Program-made: the position numbers and the translations under genes | In this document: positions 19,463 through 31,267 of the stretch, in pieces | How positions within the stretch are numbered: the first letter of the stretch is position 1 | Layout of the letters: each line of letters begins with the position of its first letter | Assembly: GCA_025267735.1 (NCBI GenBank) | Contig: CM046303.1 | Span: 67,719,034 to 67,783,033, forward strand | Origin: Mactra quadrangularis | Taxonomy: Eukaryota; Mollusca; Bivalvia; Venerida; Mactridae | Direction: 5' to 3' | Length of the DNA: 64,000 nt | The notes under the pieces: model-generated | Databases searched by the model: none | The model's input: the letters and a program-made list of their open reading frames with translations, nothing else | Told to the model about the DNA's origin: nothing

Positions 19463-19812
19463 GTTGTCTCTTACGACGATAGCGAATCGTCGATTTTACG
19501 GAGTTAGCTGAGCTCTTAGAAAAGTACCCCACTTTTATTTTTAAAAAAACTGATATTTTGCCGGACTTGATCAATTCAAGGAAATCAGTTGGAGAGCGCT
19601 ATTATATCACCAGGGCAATTATATTTGATCGTTTTTTTGATAGAATAACTTGTTTTTAGATTAACGATGAAGATTTCTTCTTCGTCTAATGGCTTTAACA
19701 TTTATCCAATTGAAAGAAATACTCCCAATATTAACCAGATGTGGATAAACAGCAGCACCTGCTGAGTTATCCAAACTCTCAGTCACACCAGTTTTGATGC
19801 TCCCGACATTTC
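19463..19812. other. No gene seen
   Basis: Upstream side of the candidate exon. Moderately CpG-containing near 19470-19500, then AT-rich. No TATA box or other element I would defend. Confidence 0.3.
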
Positions 19813-20560
19813 TTACTTCCCATTTACAACTTTCGTGGAGAAAGAGGAATACTTATTCTGGCGAACTGAAAAACTATTAACAGACGGTACACATGATGAA
19901 ACATCATTCCATTCCGATCGAAAACAATTCACTTCAATACAGGATTTAAAACTATTCAACACATTAGTTGCAATGATAATAGGTACTGAACTAGAATACT
20001 GGGTTTCCTTGACAACTAAGAGAGGAACTGAAAGACTGGTCATAGAAACATTTGGAATCTTAATGTCAATAATAACATAACCAACATAAGGCACAGATTG
20101 ACCATTAGCACAAGAGATGGTCAAACTAAATATAACAACTGTAAAATCTCAGGCCTACGTACCAAAGAAGCGACTAGGGATTCACTCACTATCAAACAAT
20201 TATTTAATAATAAATCCACCTCGTTTTGAGAACCAACACGAGGAGCAATGAGAGGGGTCTTAAACTGTTGCCCTTCTACTGGCCCATCAGGGAAGGTCGA
20301 ATCTAACGGCTGTTTGAAGGACTCCTACGGTCATCGACCTCTGGTAAATAATTTTAGAATTTAAGAATCACCTCGTGAAATTCACACATTTGATTTGCAC
20401 ATCTTTCGTGACCTTATAACAGAGCTTGGTGGCATTGGTCCGGCCACCAAAGAAGGACTCCGGGGGTCAAGTCTGTCCTGGTAGTTGAGCCCCGCCACGA
20501 AGTCTTTGACGTTAGGGTCCTCATAGACTTGTCTTGTTCAAATGTACTCGTACTGATATT
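19813..20560 (-). pseudogene. Decayed Ty3/gypsy gag-pol remnant (protease region)
   Basis: The ORF at 20124-19813 reads A-N-G-Q-S-V-P-Y-V-G-Y and later S-V-P-I-I-I-A-T-N-V-L, a flap and C-terminal layout familiar from gypsy proteases. The active-site D-[ST]-G segment that should precede it is missing, and an upstream piece (20340-20125) rich in Pro/Val/Leu runs into a stop just before it. 20400-20560 is more GC-rich and may be older gag sequence. No LTRs found. Confidence 0.5.
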
Positions 20561-21737
20561 GTCTTTAGTCAACACCCCTTTTTCAGTTGAGTAAAGGCGT
20601 GAAGCTGATCCATGCTTTGATCTGTCTTTGGGTTCTTAGCGGTCTGATCCAGATAACATTGAGGACATCCGTGTCACAAACAGCTACTCTCCAATTCATC
20701 AGTTCGAAAGATTCACTCGCTCACTTTCTACCTCTGCTAAAATACTATGTACATACTGATATTTCTATTTCTAGACAGAGAGACATAAACATTTAAATTG
20801 CATGTCTGTCATGTGATTTTTTATAAATAGATGCTGATCTTTTAACTGTAAACATAGAGCAACTTATTGAACTTAAATACAAATAGTAGTCTCGCTATAT
20901 ATGACGTCATACGTGGTTGCATTCGTCTCTAGTATGATCATACCATATAAGGTAATGTTTACCCGTTCAACCAAAGAAAATGCATATAAAGTTTTTTAGC
21001 TAAATTGGAATTTGGTAAACTTTCATTGGTCGTTCAAAGGTTCATAGTAAAGGTCAATATCATAAATCGACACGTTTTAAGGCAGCGGGTGAATGTAATG
21101 TATTCACTGAGCTGCGAGGGGAGCGTAACAAACAGCCTGTAAGACAATATATTGTTTTAAATGTGTGATGTTTAGAAGACCACATGAACACTCGTTTTTT
21201 TTTCACTGTGGCCTTTGAAGGTCCAACAATACCCACAGGGTATTCTAAATGGACAAGTAATATACGCACAATTCATTTTTTTCTTGTTGAGAGGAAATCT
21301 ATAAGCCACAACAATAGTTTTCCTTGAATTCCTGCCTCAGTTAATGATTATGTGTTATTGCTCCTTCTGTCCATAGATTGAAGAGGCTGAGTATTGATAA
21401 AAAAGTCAGCTATAACATCTTGTTATGTTACTTGTGATGTTCTTATGTCATGTTCTTATCTTAGTTGGTTGTTTTCACATGAATGGTTTTGCCTGCAGTC
21501 TGATTGATATTTGGATATGTGTTGTATGTGTTGGGGAAGCTTTTCATCCAACACTCCATCACCCAAAAAGATCCTGAATATGAATGAAGGTGGATAAAAT
21601 GTTCCTTCTTGATTGTTGGCTGTCTGTTCTCTCAGTAGATACAACATGGTCAGCAAAGCCTCGTTGGAAGTAGCAACTGTATTTTAGCCTCTCACATGCA
21701 AAACTAAAACATGGTTTGGTTTAAACCATGTAAGGAT
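20561..21737. other. No gene seen
   Basis: AT-rich sequence with short chance ORFs only. Contains TGACGTCA-like (ATGACGTCATACG, about 20900) and a few CpG sites near 21060-21130, without a recognisable gene. Confidence 0.4.
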
Positions 21738-22400
21738 CTACTCCAATTTCTGCAGTTGGGTAATCCACTTGTCAGCTGGCTCGGTTCTGTTGATCCCCAC
21801 TTCACCAAATCCAACCACATTAACATTGGATAATGCAGTCTGGAGATGATCCATGGTGCCAACCTCCAGATCTAACCTTGGGTTTGGATAACTGGGTGAT
21901 CTCATCTGACGAGGGAAAACTGTTTGGATTGCAGAAATTTGCCACCATACCAACCAGAGTAACTAATACATCCTTGCTCACGTTCAGGTAGTTCAGCACA
22001 GCTTTCAGATCTGATCTTGGAAGCTGGTACTCCCTTGCTAATCTGTCCAGGTGATAATGGCTATCAGAAGCCTCTGGTGCCTTGGGCAGAAGTAACTTTT
22101 CATCCTCTGACAGCTCGTACATCTCCAACAGGTTGGTTCTCTGATTAATTCTAACATGGATAGTAACCCCAGCAGGACTCTCCAATGTAAAAGGGCTGTA
22201 ACTCAATTTCCCCTGGTGGTGACGTCATAGTATGGTGGAGTTTGCAGGGCAAGACCTTGACAAAGTTCCATCATCCCCTGTCTCAGCTCACTGCCTACTC
22301 TGCTCTCTCTAACCAGACCAGCTCTCTCAGCATATCTAACCAAATCTTCCAACATCTTGGATAAGCCAACCAGCCATCTCATGATTAACTTGATGTCTCC
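21738..22400 (-). pseudogene. TatD-like metal-dependent nuclease, frameshifted
   Basis: The ORF at 22206-21820 contains D-S-H-Y-H-L-D-R (residues about 48-55), the H-x-H metal site that opens TatD-family hydrolases. The overlapping ORF at 21953-21738, in another frame, carries V-V-G-F-G-E-V-G-I-N followed by W-I-T-Q-L-Q, the family's metal-binding Glu motif. The frame changes near 21850-21900. Upstream (22400-22207) further coding-like minus-strand sequence (C-Q-G-L-A-L-Q-T-P-P-Y-Y) probably belongs to the same gene. The C-terminal third of a TatD domain is absent. Surrounding repeats suggest it travelled in a mobile element, but no transposase is visible. Confidence 0.55.
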
Positions 22401-22407
22401 AATTCTT

Positions 22408-22516
22408 CTACCTTACAATCATGACATTTGATATGCATTTACATTTCGTTTACAAGTTTAATGTTCGTTCTAACATCACATGTAAATGCATATCAAATGC
22501 CATGATTGTAAGGTAG
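22408..22516. repeat. 37-bp near-perfect inverted repeat
   Basis: Arms 22408-22444 and 22480-22516 (starting CTACCTTACAATCATG) match in inverse orientation with one mismatch; loop 35 bp. It could extrude a cruciform or mark the end of a MITE. A shorter related pair, GGTAGCCAAAC (22513) and GTTTGGCTACC (about 22876), encloses the next region. Confidence 0.85.
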
Positions 22517-22570
22517 CCAAACATACGAGTACAAACATCCATAGTCTACAGTACCTAAGTATAGGCCTTT

Positions 22571-23448
22571 TGTCCAGCGTGGACCTAAGGTCCTGACTAA
22601 AGACCCCCACAAGGCCATTGACTCGACTGAGCAATGATCATACGATTGCAATACCTTTTATACAGTTGAGTTGACAGCTCAACACGTGTCCAGACATCAA
22701 CCATCAATATGTTAGCGGACGTTCATATAAATAATATGTAATCTGTCTAGTAATTGCATACATAATATGCACTTATCTTGACGATTACATCACATCTTAT
22801 TTCCTCAGAATTTGAAGCTCATTTATGAGTTTCAATGTGAAATGGCACAATGTACCTGCAATGTCTGCAGTATAGTTTGGCTACCTCTCGTTAATACAAT
22901 GATACAAATAACAACATTATTTCTAATACACAAATAAAACATACACAAGTAAAACAATCTCCGTAACCTGAAATAAAACATAAATCTCACAACAATAACG
23001 ATAACTCATAACGTAAAACATGACTAGTTTTGATTCTTTCTCGTAAACTACGAGTTACAATATTTCGGAAGAATGGCAGAGTTTAGATTGTTTCTATTAA
23101 CTTATTCGATATTTCACTGAGCCTTTAAACTGTTAAATTGTACACTAAATAACTAAATACTGTCACAATTGGAAGTAAGTCTCGAACACTAACACACTTT
23201 CTTTTTCACAATGTCCTTGTTGGAATGTCCAGCGTGGACCTAAGGTCCTGACCAAAGACCCCACAAGGCCACTGGCTCGACTGAGCAATGATCATACGAT
23301 TGCAATACCTTTTATACAGTTGAGTTGACAGTTCAACACGTGTCCAGACATCAACCATTAATATGTTAGCGGACGTTCACATAAATAATATGTAATCTGT
23401 CTAGTAATTGCATACATAATATGCACTTAACTTGACGATTACATCACA
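22571..23448. mobile_element. Miniature LTR-like element (direct repeats of about 224 bp)
   Basis: Direct repeats 22571-22794 and 23226-23448 are nearly identical, start TGTCCAGCGTGG and end ACATCACA (TG..CA), and enclose 431 bp without coding capacity. On the minus strand GAGGAAATAAGA abuts the left repeat like a polypurine tract. No target duplication or convincing primer site was found, so a TRIM-like element is a guess; a local duplication is the alternative. Confidence 0.5.
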
Positions 23449-23999
23449 AAGTATAACTTTTGTAAGTAGATTTATTTATCTACTTGAAAACACCATCAAC
23501 TTGAAATTTGAATATTTGGTAAAAAATGAAAAACATAATAATGTTGACTAGTCTTTTATTTCTGTTAACCATAAATAGTAATGTAATAATTTCAACGTAA
23601 TAACAGTTTTAATTATATCACATATATATATATAAAGACAACAAATCGTGAATCACCGGCTTTCTTGTCCTGATTAGTGATGGTTTGTTTTTGATGTTTA
23701 CTTGGGTGGGACCCACCCAAGACCTTCTTATACAATTCACTTTTAGCGGCATACTCTAATATAGTTCATCAGTTAGCTTGTTTTTGTTATCATCTATATT
23801 ACGCATTATCCGTTTCCATTGTAAAACGGGTATTGCTGCGCCACGTTTTGTTGAAAAAGGTCCATCAAAATGACGAAGGTGGATGTAAGTGATGTTGCAA
23901 TAGTCATTAACGGTAACAAATATGCCACCGACTATATTAATTTTGCATTGATTTGTCTGCTGCATGTTGAAGAGCTGTTAAGTGACTTGCATGTATATT
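23449..23999. other. No gene seen
   Basis: AT-rich; a TATATATATATA run near 23627. An open stretch on the minus strand at 23965-23756 (69 codons) is unrecognised and lies just beyond the Tc1 remnant; it may be part of the same fossil. Confidence 0.3.
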
Positions 24000-24371
24000 T
24001 CCCCTTTATAATGAACGTACAACTTCACATACAAGGGATTGCATAATTAGTATGAATGTCATAGAATCCTTGGCTATTAAAGTTTCCTGTGACCTTAGTG
24101 AAAAATGCTGCATATCATATGACATAGCATACCACATGATGGTCTTTCCTCCTCTAAACTTGACAAGTAGCCATAAAACATGCATCAAATTTTCACTTCT
24201 TCTCTGACAAATCACTATGGAACATCCACTCTGAAAAAGTCAATCTGGACTCATCAGTCCACAAAACATTGGCTCTGTCAAGCCAAATCCAGTCAATATG
24301 TTCTCTGGCAAAGTTCAAATGAAGCTGTTTATGTTTTTTCTGTGATCAGAATTTTGCCATATGCTTTTTAA
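24000..24371 (-). pseudogene. Tc1/mariner-type transposase fragment
   Basis: Across frames the minus strand reads pieces of the transposase core: a W-T-D-E-S-like block (about 24260), a stretch with F-R-G-G-K-T-I-M-W (about 24150) in the position of the family's V-K-F-G-G-G-S-V-M-V-W, and degenerate sequence after it. Several stops. No terminal inverted repeats located. Confidence 0.5.
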
Positions 24372-25571
24372 TTATCCATTTTTTTAAAACGTGTTTTTTA
24401 TAATTAGGTAATTGATAATTCTATTTATTGTTAATATGAAAGTGAATTATGTTTAATGCTTTTTAAGACATTTCAAACCTATTTTAGAGTTATATCCCTT
24501 GCTGCATTTCCTTGAACAGCTGTAGATATGTCATATTTTTGTGTGCTGAAGTTTGAATGAATTGTTCCAGTTTGAATACATATTTTTTAACATATTGTGC
24601 CTCTTTGACAATAAGGAGAATATTGTTATTTTTCAAACTTGTCTTTAGATATATTTCAATTTTTAATCTCTTTGTGTTATTCAAAACCTCCAGGTCATGT
24701 ACAAAAACATATAGACCGTGTACAAATACTAGTTAAGTACATATAATTTATTCCTCAAATGAATTCCAAATGAGATATTTTATGTATGTGAAGCTGAACT
24801 TACTGCTGTTCTACTGCATACATGAGATTTTTCAGATAATATGAATGTATTTATTTATATTAAATGGTGCTCTTGTATTTTTGTTATTACTCTTACAAAT
24901 AAAATTCATGAAATAATTTTTGTGCTATTAGTATGTATTTATTTATAGAGTGTAAAGTGTCCTGTTTTAGCTTTACTGTTGGTGTGACTCTGAATCTAAA
25001 AGTATTGGTTCAATCCCAGATTTATAAGGTCATACTCATCCCTAAAAAGTCAACTGTAGTATTAAATATCCTGAGCATAGAGGATGAGAAGTCATTCAAA
25101 CACGCTTGACCTTTCATGAATGAATAATCTTGGAAGGATTTGTGGGGGGTCTTCACTAGATTTTGGTGATTTTACTACCTACATGAGGCGAAGCACATAA
25201 CGGTTATACAAAATAGTCCTTGTAGTATTCTCACAGATGTTTGTCTAAACATATTTATTTGTTTTAAATTGAACCAAATATTGTTCATCGGTATCATTGA
25301 ACTGTGTAATTTTAAATTTACGGATTAAAAACAGAACTTCAGTCATCGCCTAAACAATCGTGTATTTGTTTACATAGTTTCAAAATGGCACCTAAATATG
25401 TCCGAGGTTATTCATAGTGAATGGCCGAGGACGTTTCGAATGGATGAGAAGTATGTTTGTTGGGGAAGCGTTCAAACATATGAATTTATGAAGAATTAAT
25501 TAATAGTGTCAAGACGGACTGTCATAATTAACTGAAAATAAATTTCTCTTGTAAGCAAGCTTGCTGGAAAG
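24372..25571. other. No gene seen
   Basis: AT-rich unique sequence. Short chance ORFs only. Confidence 0.4.
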
Positions 25572-25646
25572 CATTCTCGTACCCAGAGTCTAGTAGGATT
25601 CTTGATACTACCTCATGAATCTTGATAACCTAGGGGTACGAGAATG
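25572..25646. mobile_element. 75-bp palindromic mini-MITE with 9-bp target duplication
   Basis: Ends CATTCTCGTACC / GGTACGAGAATG; flanked by GCTGGAAAG on both sides (25563-25571 and 25647-25655). A second copy is at 42074-42139, also with a 9-bp duplication. Nine bases fits Mutator-like transposition among known classes. Confidence 0.8.
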
Positions 25647-25689
25647 GCTGGAAAGCTGAATCTTATCATATCAAATCTGATATTGTTGA

Positions 25690-25825
25690 ATTTGATTCAA
25701 CAGTCAACAGTGCATAATTTACCCCACTGCTTTGAATATTCATCACGGTCATTATTCTGTACAGGTGATCATTTTAAATCAATGAGAGAGTAAAACATAT
25801 GTACCATTGACAGTTGAATAAATTT
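25690..25825. mobile_element. Palindromic MITE, family P (GTTGAATAA ends)
   Basis: Inverted ends: TTCAACAGTCAACAGTGCAT..ACCCCACTG at left, ..ACCATTGACAGTTGAATAA at right. Diverged member of the family also at 41040, 42905, 47110, 49690, 52473 and 63515. Confidence 0.6.
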
Positions 25826-26430
25826 TAACAATGTTTGTGCCCATTGGAATCAAATATTGATAGAGAGCCGAGTGTATTCTAGTTGCTGACTTGAACCTCT
25901 TTTTCCATATTATAACCATTTGGAACATTGCTTGCTTAATAATCAGATTGTACTTTCTATTTTCATGTTTTAATGCCACACTGATCTATCTCATTTTTTT
26001 CTAAAACCACTTGGGCATATTTTTCTGTAAATTATTTTGTGTTATTCTGTAAATTATTTTGTGTTATACATCCAAAGATATAATGGTTTGACCAGATTTG
26101 AAAGCTTAGGGACCAATTGGCTTACTGAAAAGGAAGTTTTAAAGTTTTTAATCATCATAGTTCAGTTTTTAGGCCTCCTGATAAGTTTTGATAAGTTCTG
26201 AGCTAGAGCAGTGTTGCATTAAGTCTATGATATATGTACCTGATACCCTTCATATCTATATATCAGATTGATACAAGATTTTAAAGTACATACAGTTAGA
26301 CCTGAGTCAGTAAATTATATATTATATTGTGACTTAAGTCATATGCAACCTGTATGGTCCTAATCCATCAAAGACACTTGTGTCCTCCTAGTTTCCACTG
26401 GTGTTTTAAACAGAGCTTACTTTGTATGGA
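25826..26430. other. No gene seen; 22-bp tandem duplicate
   Basis: Contains TCTGTAAATTATTTTGTGTT twice in a row (about 26023-26066). Otherwise unique AT-rich sequence. Confidence 0.4.
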
Positions 26431-26755
26431 AACTGGGTCGGTAGTACAGTTGTTAGGGCATGGAGGTTTTGAATGTAGTGTCCTGAAAGGGTTAGGGATT
26501 TGAATCCCACACGAGGAGGTTATTCCCTCCCATGAAAATTTGACAATATTGTTCATTTTCCTCTATTTATAAGGTATATGGAGAAGTTTCCTGCCTTGTG
26601 GAAGGGTAGTTGAGTACTGGTTATAGACAAGGGTCCAGGAAAGCTAGGTTAGGTGTGCCGGACCCTGTATTATAACATATTATGTTGTGTTGACATGGCA
26701 TTAAACCCAACATAATGTTCATTTTTCATCAGAAAAAATGGACTATAATGGACTA
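26431..26755 (+). mobile_element. SINE family A with 13-bp target duplication
   Basis: Flanked by TACTTTGTATGGA (26418-26430 and 26756-26768). tRNA-like head with A box (GGTCGGTAGTACAG) and B box (GGATTTGAATCCC), then the family body ending TTAAACCCAACATAATG. Confidence 0.88.
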
Positions 26756-26965
26756 TACTTTGTATGGAGTAAACCAAAAGGAAGTCAATTATAGGTTTAT
26801 ATTATGTATAGGATGGTATTGAGATGTGTTTTCAAAAACATTCAATGATTTATGACAGAGAATAGCTGCAGTTTTCTACCTGGAAATAAACATGAAGGTT
26901 GGACATTTTAAGATTATATATGGTCAATGTTGACAGTTCTTGTATCATAGTGTACATTCCTTTGA

Positions 26966-27277
26966 TTTTTTTTGTTTTTGTTTGGTTTAGCGCCGTAGTC
27001 AACACATTGTATAGGTCATATAACGGCTGTCAGTCAACCTACTCACTCCTGAAAAGGCTAAATCTCTGGATTTAGCTGTTAACCAACTACTAAGCGCATA
27101 CTTTCGTCAGTGACTGACAACTGCCCTACATAATTAAAAACCATTGGTAGGAGGGATAATGGCTGATGAAATAATTTCATGACCAAGCTCCACAAAAGTA
27201 TGCCCCACCCGGGAATCAAACCCACGACCCCTCGATTAGTAGACTTGCGTGCTTCCGACTGAGCTAGCCAGGCGGCT
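26966..27277 (-). mobile_element. SINE family B with 13-bp target duplication
   Basis: Flanked by TACATTCCTTTGA (26953-26965, 27278-27290). Read on the minus strand: tRNA head GCCTGGCTAGCTCAG..GGTTTGATTCCCGGG, body with CAGTCACTGACGAAAG and GGTTAACAGCTAAATCC, tail near GGCGCTAAACC. Confidence 0.9.
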
Positions 27278-27553
27278 TACATTCCTTTGAATAAACCTGA
27301 CATAACTATGTTATAGTTGAACTATTTTACTAGATTGTCATAATGAATGCACTGTCACATTTTTGTTTGACTTCATGATATGATTAACTATGTACATTGT
27401 ATACAGGTTGTTTTATAGGTCATGCATGTTTATGTACTTAATTAATGAACTTTCCCACTCAGTAGGTAAAAAAAGGTGGTACTTATACATCATTTACTGA
27501 TTATAGCAGGCCAAGTTGACATTCAACATTTATTATAAATAGTGCATATCAAG
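27278..27553. other. No gene seen
   Basis: Unique AT-rich sequence between two mobile elements. Confidence 0.4.
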
Positions 27554-27621
27554 GGTTGCCTGAAAGACTGTAGTAAGTGCATTGCATTAAAGAGTGAGTT
27601 ACTACAGTCTTGCTGGCAACC
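27554..27621. mobile_element. 68-bp palindromic mini-element (GGTTGCC ends)
   Basis: Ends GGTTGCCTGAAAGACTGTAG / CTACAGTCTTGCTGGCAACC. A second copy in opposite orientation is at 59550-59617 with the same unpaired centre. No clear target duplication. Confidence 0.7.
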
Positions 27622-27769
27622 CTTGAATTATGTACATTGTAAATTGTATGTGTTGATTTCATGTCAATAAATATGTATAGACTAACTTTACTATTTAATT
27701 TGTATACTGTTTCTCCCCTCAAATATTGTTATTTAATGGACTTGGACAGGTCATGTTTTATAGTTATTA

Positions 27770-27900
27770 TTATTAGTTTATTATTATTGATATTATTATT
27801 ATAAATATTATTATTATTATATACCACATTTGTATAGTGCTTTTTTCATATTGAAAATATGTTCAAAAGGGCTTCACAACCATATGCATAATTTATAAAT
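27770..27900 (+). repeat. Dispersed repeat with ATT run and TTTGTATAGTGC module
   Basis: (ATT)n then ACCACATTTGTATAGTGC and TTCATATTGAAAATATGTTC, CTTCACAACCATATGC. Recurs at 54285-54390. Probably the conserved 3' module of a short interspersed element. Confidence 0.6.
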
Positions 27901-27941
27901 AAATGATAAAAAATGTTTGTAATGTTTACATGAATAATAAT

Positions 27942-28122
27942 GTAGGGCAATTGTCAGTCACTGACGAAAGTATGCTCTTAGACTTAGTAGTTGGTTAACA
28001 GCTACATCCAGAGATTTAGCCTTTCCAGGAGGAGTGAGTAGGTTGACTGACCATCATTATATGACCTATATAATGTGTTGCTACAGCGTTAAACCCAACA
28101 AACAAACAAACAAACAAATCAC
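27942..28122 (+). mobile_element. SINE family B, 5'-truncated
   Basis: Starts within the body (GGGCAATTGTCAGTCACTGA) and ends in (CAAA)n after GCGTTAAACCCAA. No tRNA head. Confidence 0.85.
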
Positions 28123-28480
28123 TTTTGTGTGAATCTTATTAAAAATCTTATGATTATATAGTTGTACAATATCGTAGAATTTACGACTAAAATTGGTCAT
28201 AAGACTGTTGATAATATGCACAGGCAATCTTCACATTCATTAATACAGGTGCATTCATATTTATATAAGGATACATGTATAAAGTTTGATTTTTATGAGG
28301 GTCTGTCTGCCCCGCAGGGATGCATTATACAATTATAATATATGCAAGATGTACAATGTATATTATATGAGACATGGTTTAAATAGGGTCCTTGCTGAGA
28401 GGTATAATGAAGATTGACTGCAATACTAGTTAAATAAACCTCTGGGGTCCATATAATCAACGATCTTACTACCTATTCAG

Positions 28481-28739
28481 GGGCAGATCCAGGATTTGTT
28501 TCTAGTGGGAGGGGTCCGAACTTTTCTAGGGGGGTTCGAACCTCGAACCACAACCACATTATACACATTTTGCAGAAAAAATGCAACATATTGATAATTA
28601 AATCTGCATAACCATTAAATCTATGTTAAGCTCCAAAAAATGCTTCATTCATTACAGGCAAGAAATACACTAATGGACAGGTACATTTTCCAAATTCTAG
28701 GGGGGGGGTCCGGACCCCCCTGCTGGATCCGCCTATGGT
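28481..28739. mobile_element. MITE with GGGGCAGATCCAGG ends
   Basis: Inverted ends AGGGGCAGATCCAGGAT / CTGGATCCGCCTATGG, with G-runs inside (CTAGGGGGG, CTAGGGGGGGGG). No coding capacity. Ends of this type are common in animal DNA transposons; superfamily not assigned. Confidence 0.55.
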
Positions 28740-29519
28740 ATTTGTGTCGTAAACCCTTCTGTCGTGTACTGTAATATAATGATACAATATTTGATAATAT
28801 GCTACCTTAGTGTTTGTTGTGTAAAATGTCACTTATTATCATTTCTTCCAATGTATATAGGGTCCTTGTTTCTTCTAAGTTTGGTGTTAATCAGGTTAAT
28901 CTAACGTTAGATCCACTTCACTGAAGTCAGTCATCCATCATCAAGCATTCATGTTTAGTAAACATTTAGAAGATTTAGTTGAGTGATTTCTTTATCTTTT
29001 TTTGTACCACTTCTCATCGCAAGTTAAATGTTTACAACTGTATATACATTGGAGAAGAGGACAAAGTTTAAAAGGTAAATAACTTATTTTCTTTATTTTT
29101 GTATTAGTTTTATATTTTGTGTGGTATGGACTGATAATGTTGTTTTGAAACTATTAGGTCCAATCATTTTGTGTACTTTTCTTATATTGTGATTTTTTTG
29201 TGAAATTTTATTCATGTATGCAATAAATTATCATTAAACTTAACTTGAGCAAGTATTTAGAGTGGTATAAATATATACTTCGCAATGAGGTATGCAAGTT
29301 TAGCAATTTTTAAATGTTTTCGAGATATCATAGAAATATATAGTATTCAATAACAAAAGGTAAATACATATGAATAATTTGTCAAGTGAATGCAACTCTG
29401 CTGTATTTCTATTATATTTGAAGTTATTCAGGGAGCTTTTAAAACATACCCGTCTGTGTATATATTTCATACCAATTGCGCCCTATTGTCCATCGAAAAT
29501 TCATATCTGGCCAAACTGG
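28740..29519. other. No gene seen
   Basis: AT-rich unique sequence. Confidence 0.4.
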
Positions 29520-29520
29520 T

Positions 29521-29745
29521 AGGAGCAGTGGTCCAGTGGTAGGATGCACTCTAGTCTTAGGGATCAAGATGTTCCGTGTTCAATCCCCACTAGGGGCACT
29601 GCTAATTTCCTTGAGCAAGAAATTAACCTACAGTTGTTCCACTCCACCCAGGTGTGAATGGGTACTGTGAGGGATCACATACCTGAGGATTGTTTCAGTG
29701 ATCAGGAGTTATTAGATTGTAAGACTTTAAACCACACTTTATCTA
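29521..29745 (+). mobile_element. tRNA-derived SINE, family V
   Basis: Head AGTGGTCCAGTGGTAGGATG (A box) and GTGTTCAATCCCC (B box), body with CCTTGAGCAAGAAATT and CCACCCAGGTGTGAATGG, tail near AAGACTTTAAACC. An opposite-strand copy is at 61366-61590. Confidence 0.8.
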
Positions 29746-30155
29746 TATTTTTCTTTATGTATACTGCACCATGAAATTGATTTTAAAATTTAATGTAAAA
29801 AGTAAATTGTCAAAAAAACAAGTTTTGGCTGCATTCAACCAGTGATTTGTAGATTTCAAGGTCAGGTATTATAATTCACTCTTTAAGTGGCTGTGTCATG
29901 TATTTATTGAAAGATGAAACTCTTTAAACATTCTTTTATAGTATCTAAAACTTGATTTGTTGCTAAATATATGCCTATTATTTATTAGTTTAGATCACGA
30001 GCAACTGGCATTGTATATTATGTATATGGTATATAATGCATTTCAGTTTGAAGCTGTCTTGGTACTCTTTGCTCTAGACTTAGCAAGTTGATAAAATATG
30101 TTTTGCATTTTAAATGTTTTAACATGTGAATATAATAATGTTTAACATCTGAAAC
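29746..30155. other. No gene seen
   Basis: AT-rich unique sequence. Confidence 0.4.
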
Positions 30156-30308
30156 CCGGGTCGATAGCGCAGTTGGTAGCGCACAGGGTTTTGGAATCTT
30201 GTGCCCGAAGGGGGTGCGGGTTCGAATCCCAACAGGGGAGGTTATACCCTTCCATGAAAATTTGACAATAACTTTCCTCCATTGATTAGATAATATGGAG
30301 AAGTTTAG
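30156..30308 (+). mobile_element. SINE family A, 3'-truncated
   Basis: Best-preserved head of the family: GGGTCGATAGCGCAGTTGG (A box) and GCGGGTTCGAATCCC (B box). Stops after GGAGAAGTTT. Confidence 0.85.
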
Positions 30309-31267
30309 AACTATATTTTTTAAACTATATATTTTAGGAATTAATAGTGTTTGTAAACAAGGCTGAAAGTTGGTGAGCTATACAAAAGGGTGGGTTACGT
30401 ACATCTTGTTCATTGGATAATAGTGTCCTGTCTTGTTCAGGTAAGTTTTATCAACATTAGTTTATAAGTTAATAAGACTCTAAAATTTTTATGTGTTTTA
30501 TTTGGTCAAACATTGTACCCAAATAAACTGAAGTAAAATTTTGTATATGAGGTATACAAGAATTTATTTGTTGTAGTATACAGGGTATATTGTCACATAT
30601 ATTATTGAAAGTTTCCAACTATATTACATGTACAATAATTGTATATGCTTTTATAACAGTTAATTTACATTCAGTATGCATGAGGAGTTCATTTAAAATT
30701 TTGAAGAAAATTGTCATGAGAGGACTGTTTACTTACAATTCATGTTCAGTGTAGCTTTTTAACCTGTCAAAAAGTTCATATATTTATGTTGCACAGTCAC
30801 TCTGTTAACTTATTTCTTGTGGGATAAATAATGAAGTCATATGGACTTTTGGACAGGTTAAAGAAACTACAGTAAACTTAACGAAACTTCTAAGTACTCT
30901 GATTTCAATATTGTAGGAATTTTTTATGAAATGAGGGTACTTAGAAGATTTGTTAAGTAGATCTATATAACACAATCAAAATGTTTCTTAGATTTAGTTG
31001 CTGTCATTATATTGTCTGCAAGATTTCTCTCCCTTGTTCTACAGCAACTAATCTATAGAGAAGTCTAGTTATAGTGAAATATGTTCTATGACGTATCACT
31101 GTATTATTACTAATGTATGTTTTCCAGTCATAATGTCTAGAAATGTCTCTAGCTAGCTTGGATAACTTATACATCAAATTTAATGTATTATTGTATAAGG
31201 CAAAGAATACTTGTAAGCCTTCCAAAATTTCCTATTAATGAAGTTTTCAGAAAACTGATCATGCATA
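30309..31267. other. No gene seen
   Basis: AT-rich unique sequence. Confidence 0.4.

Noticed and set aside
19278..19511. 77-codon hydrophobic plus-strand ORF
   Set aside because: Antisense of the Lys/Arg-rich candidate exon at 19256-19462; hydrophobicity is a by-product of the T-rich strand.
23627..23640. TATATATATA run as a promoter
   Set aside because: Simple repeat in AT-rich DNA with no gene nearby.
28626..28832. 68-codon minus ORF
   Set aside because: Lies across a MITE end with G runs; no protein features.
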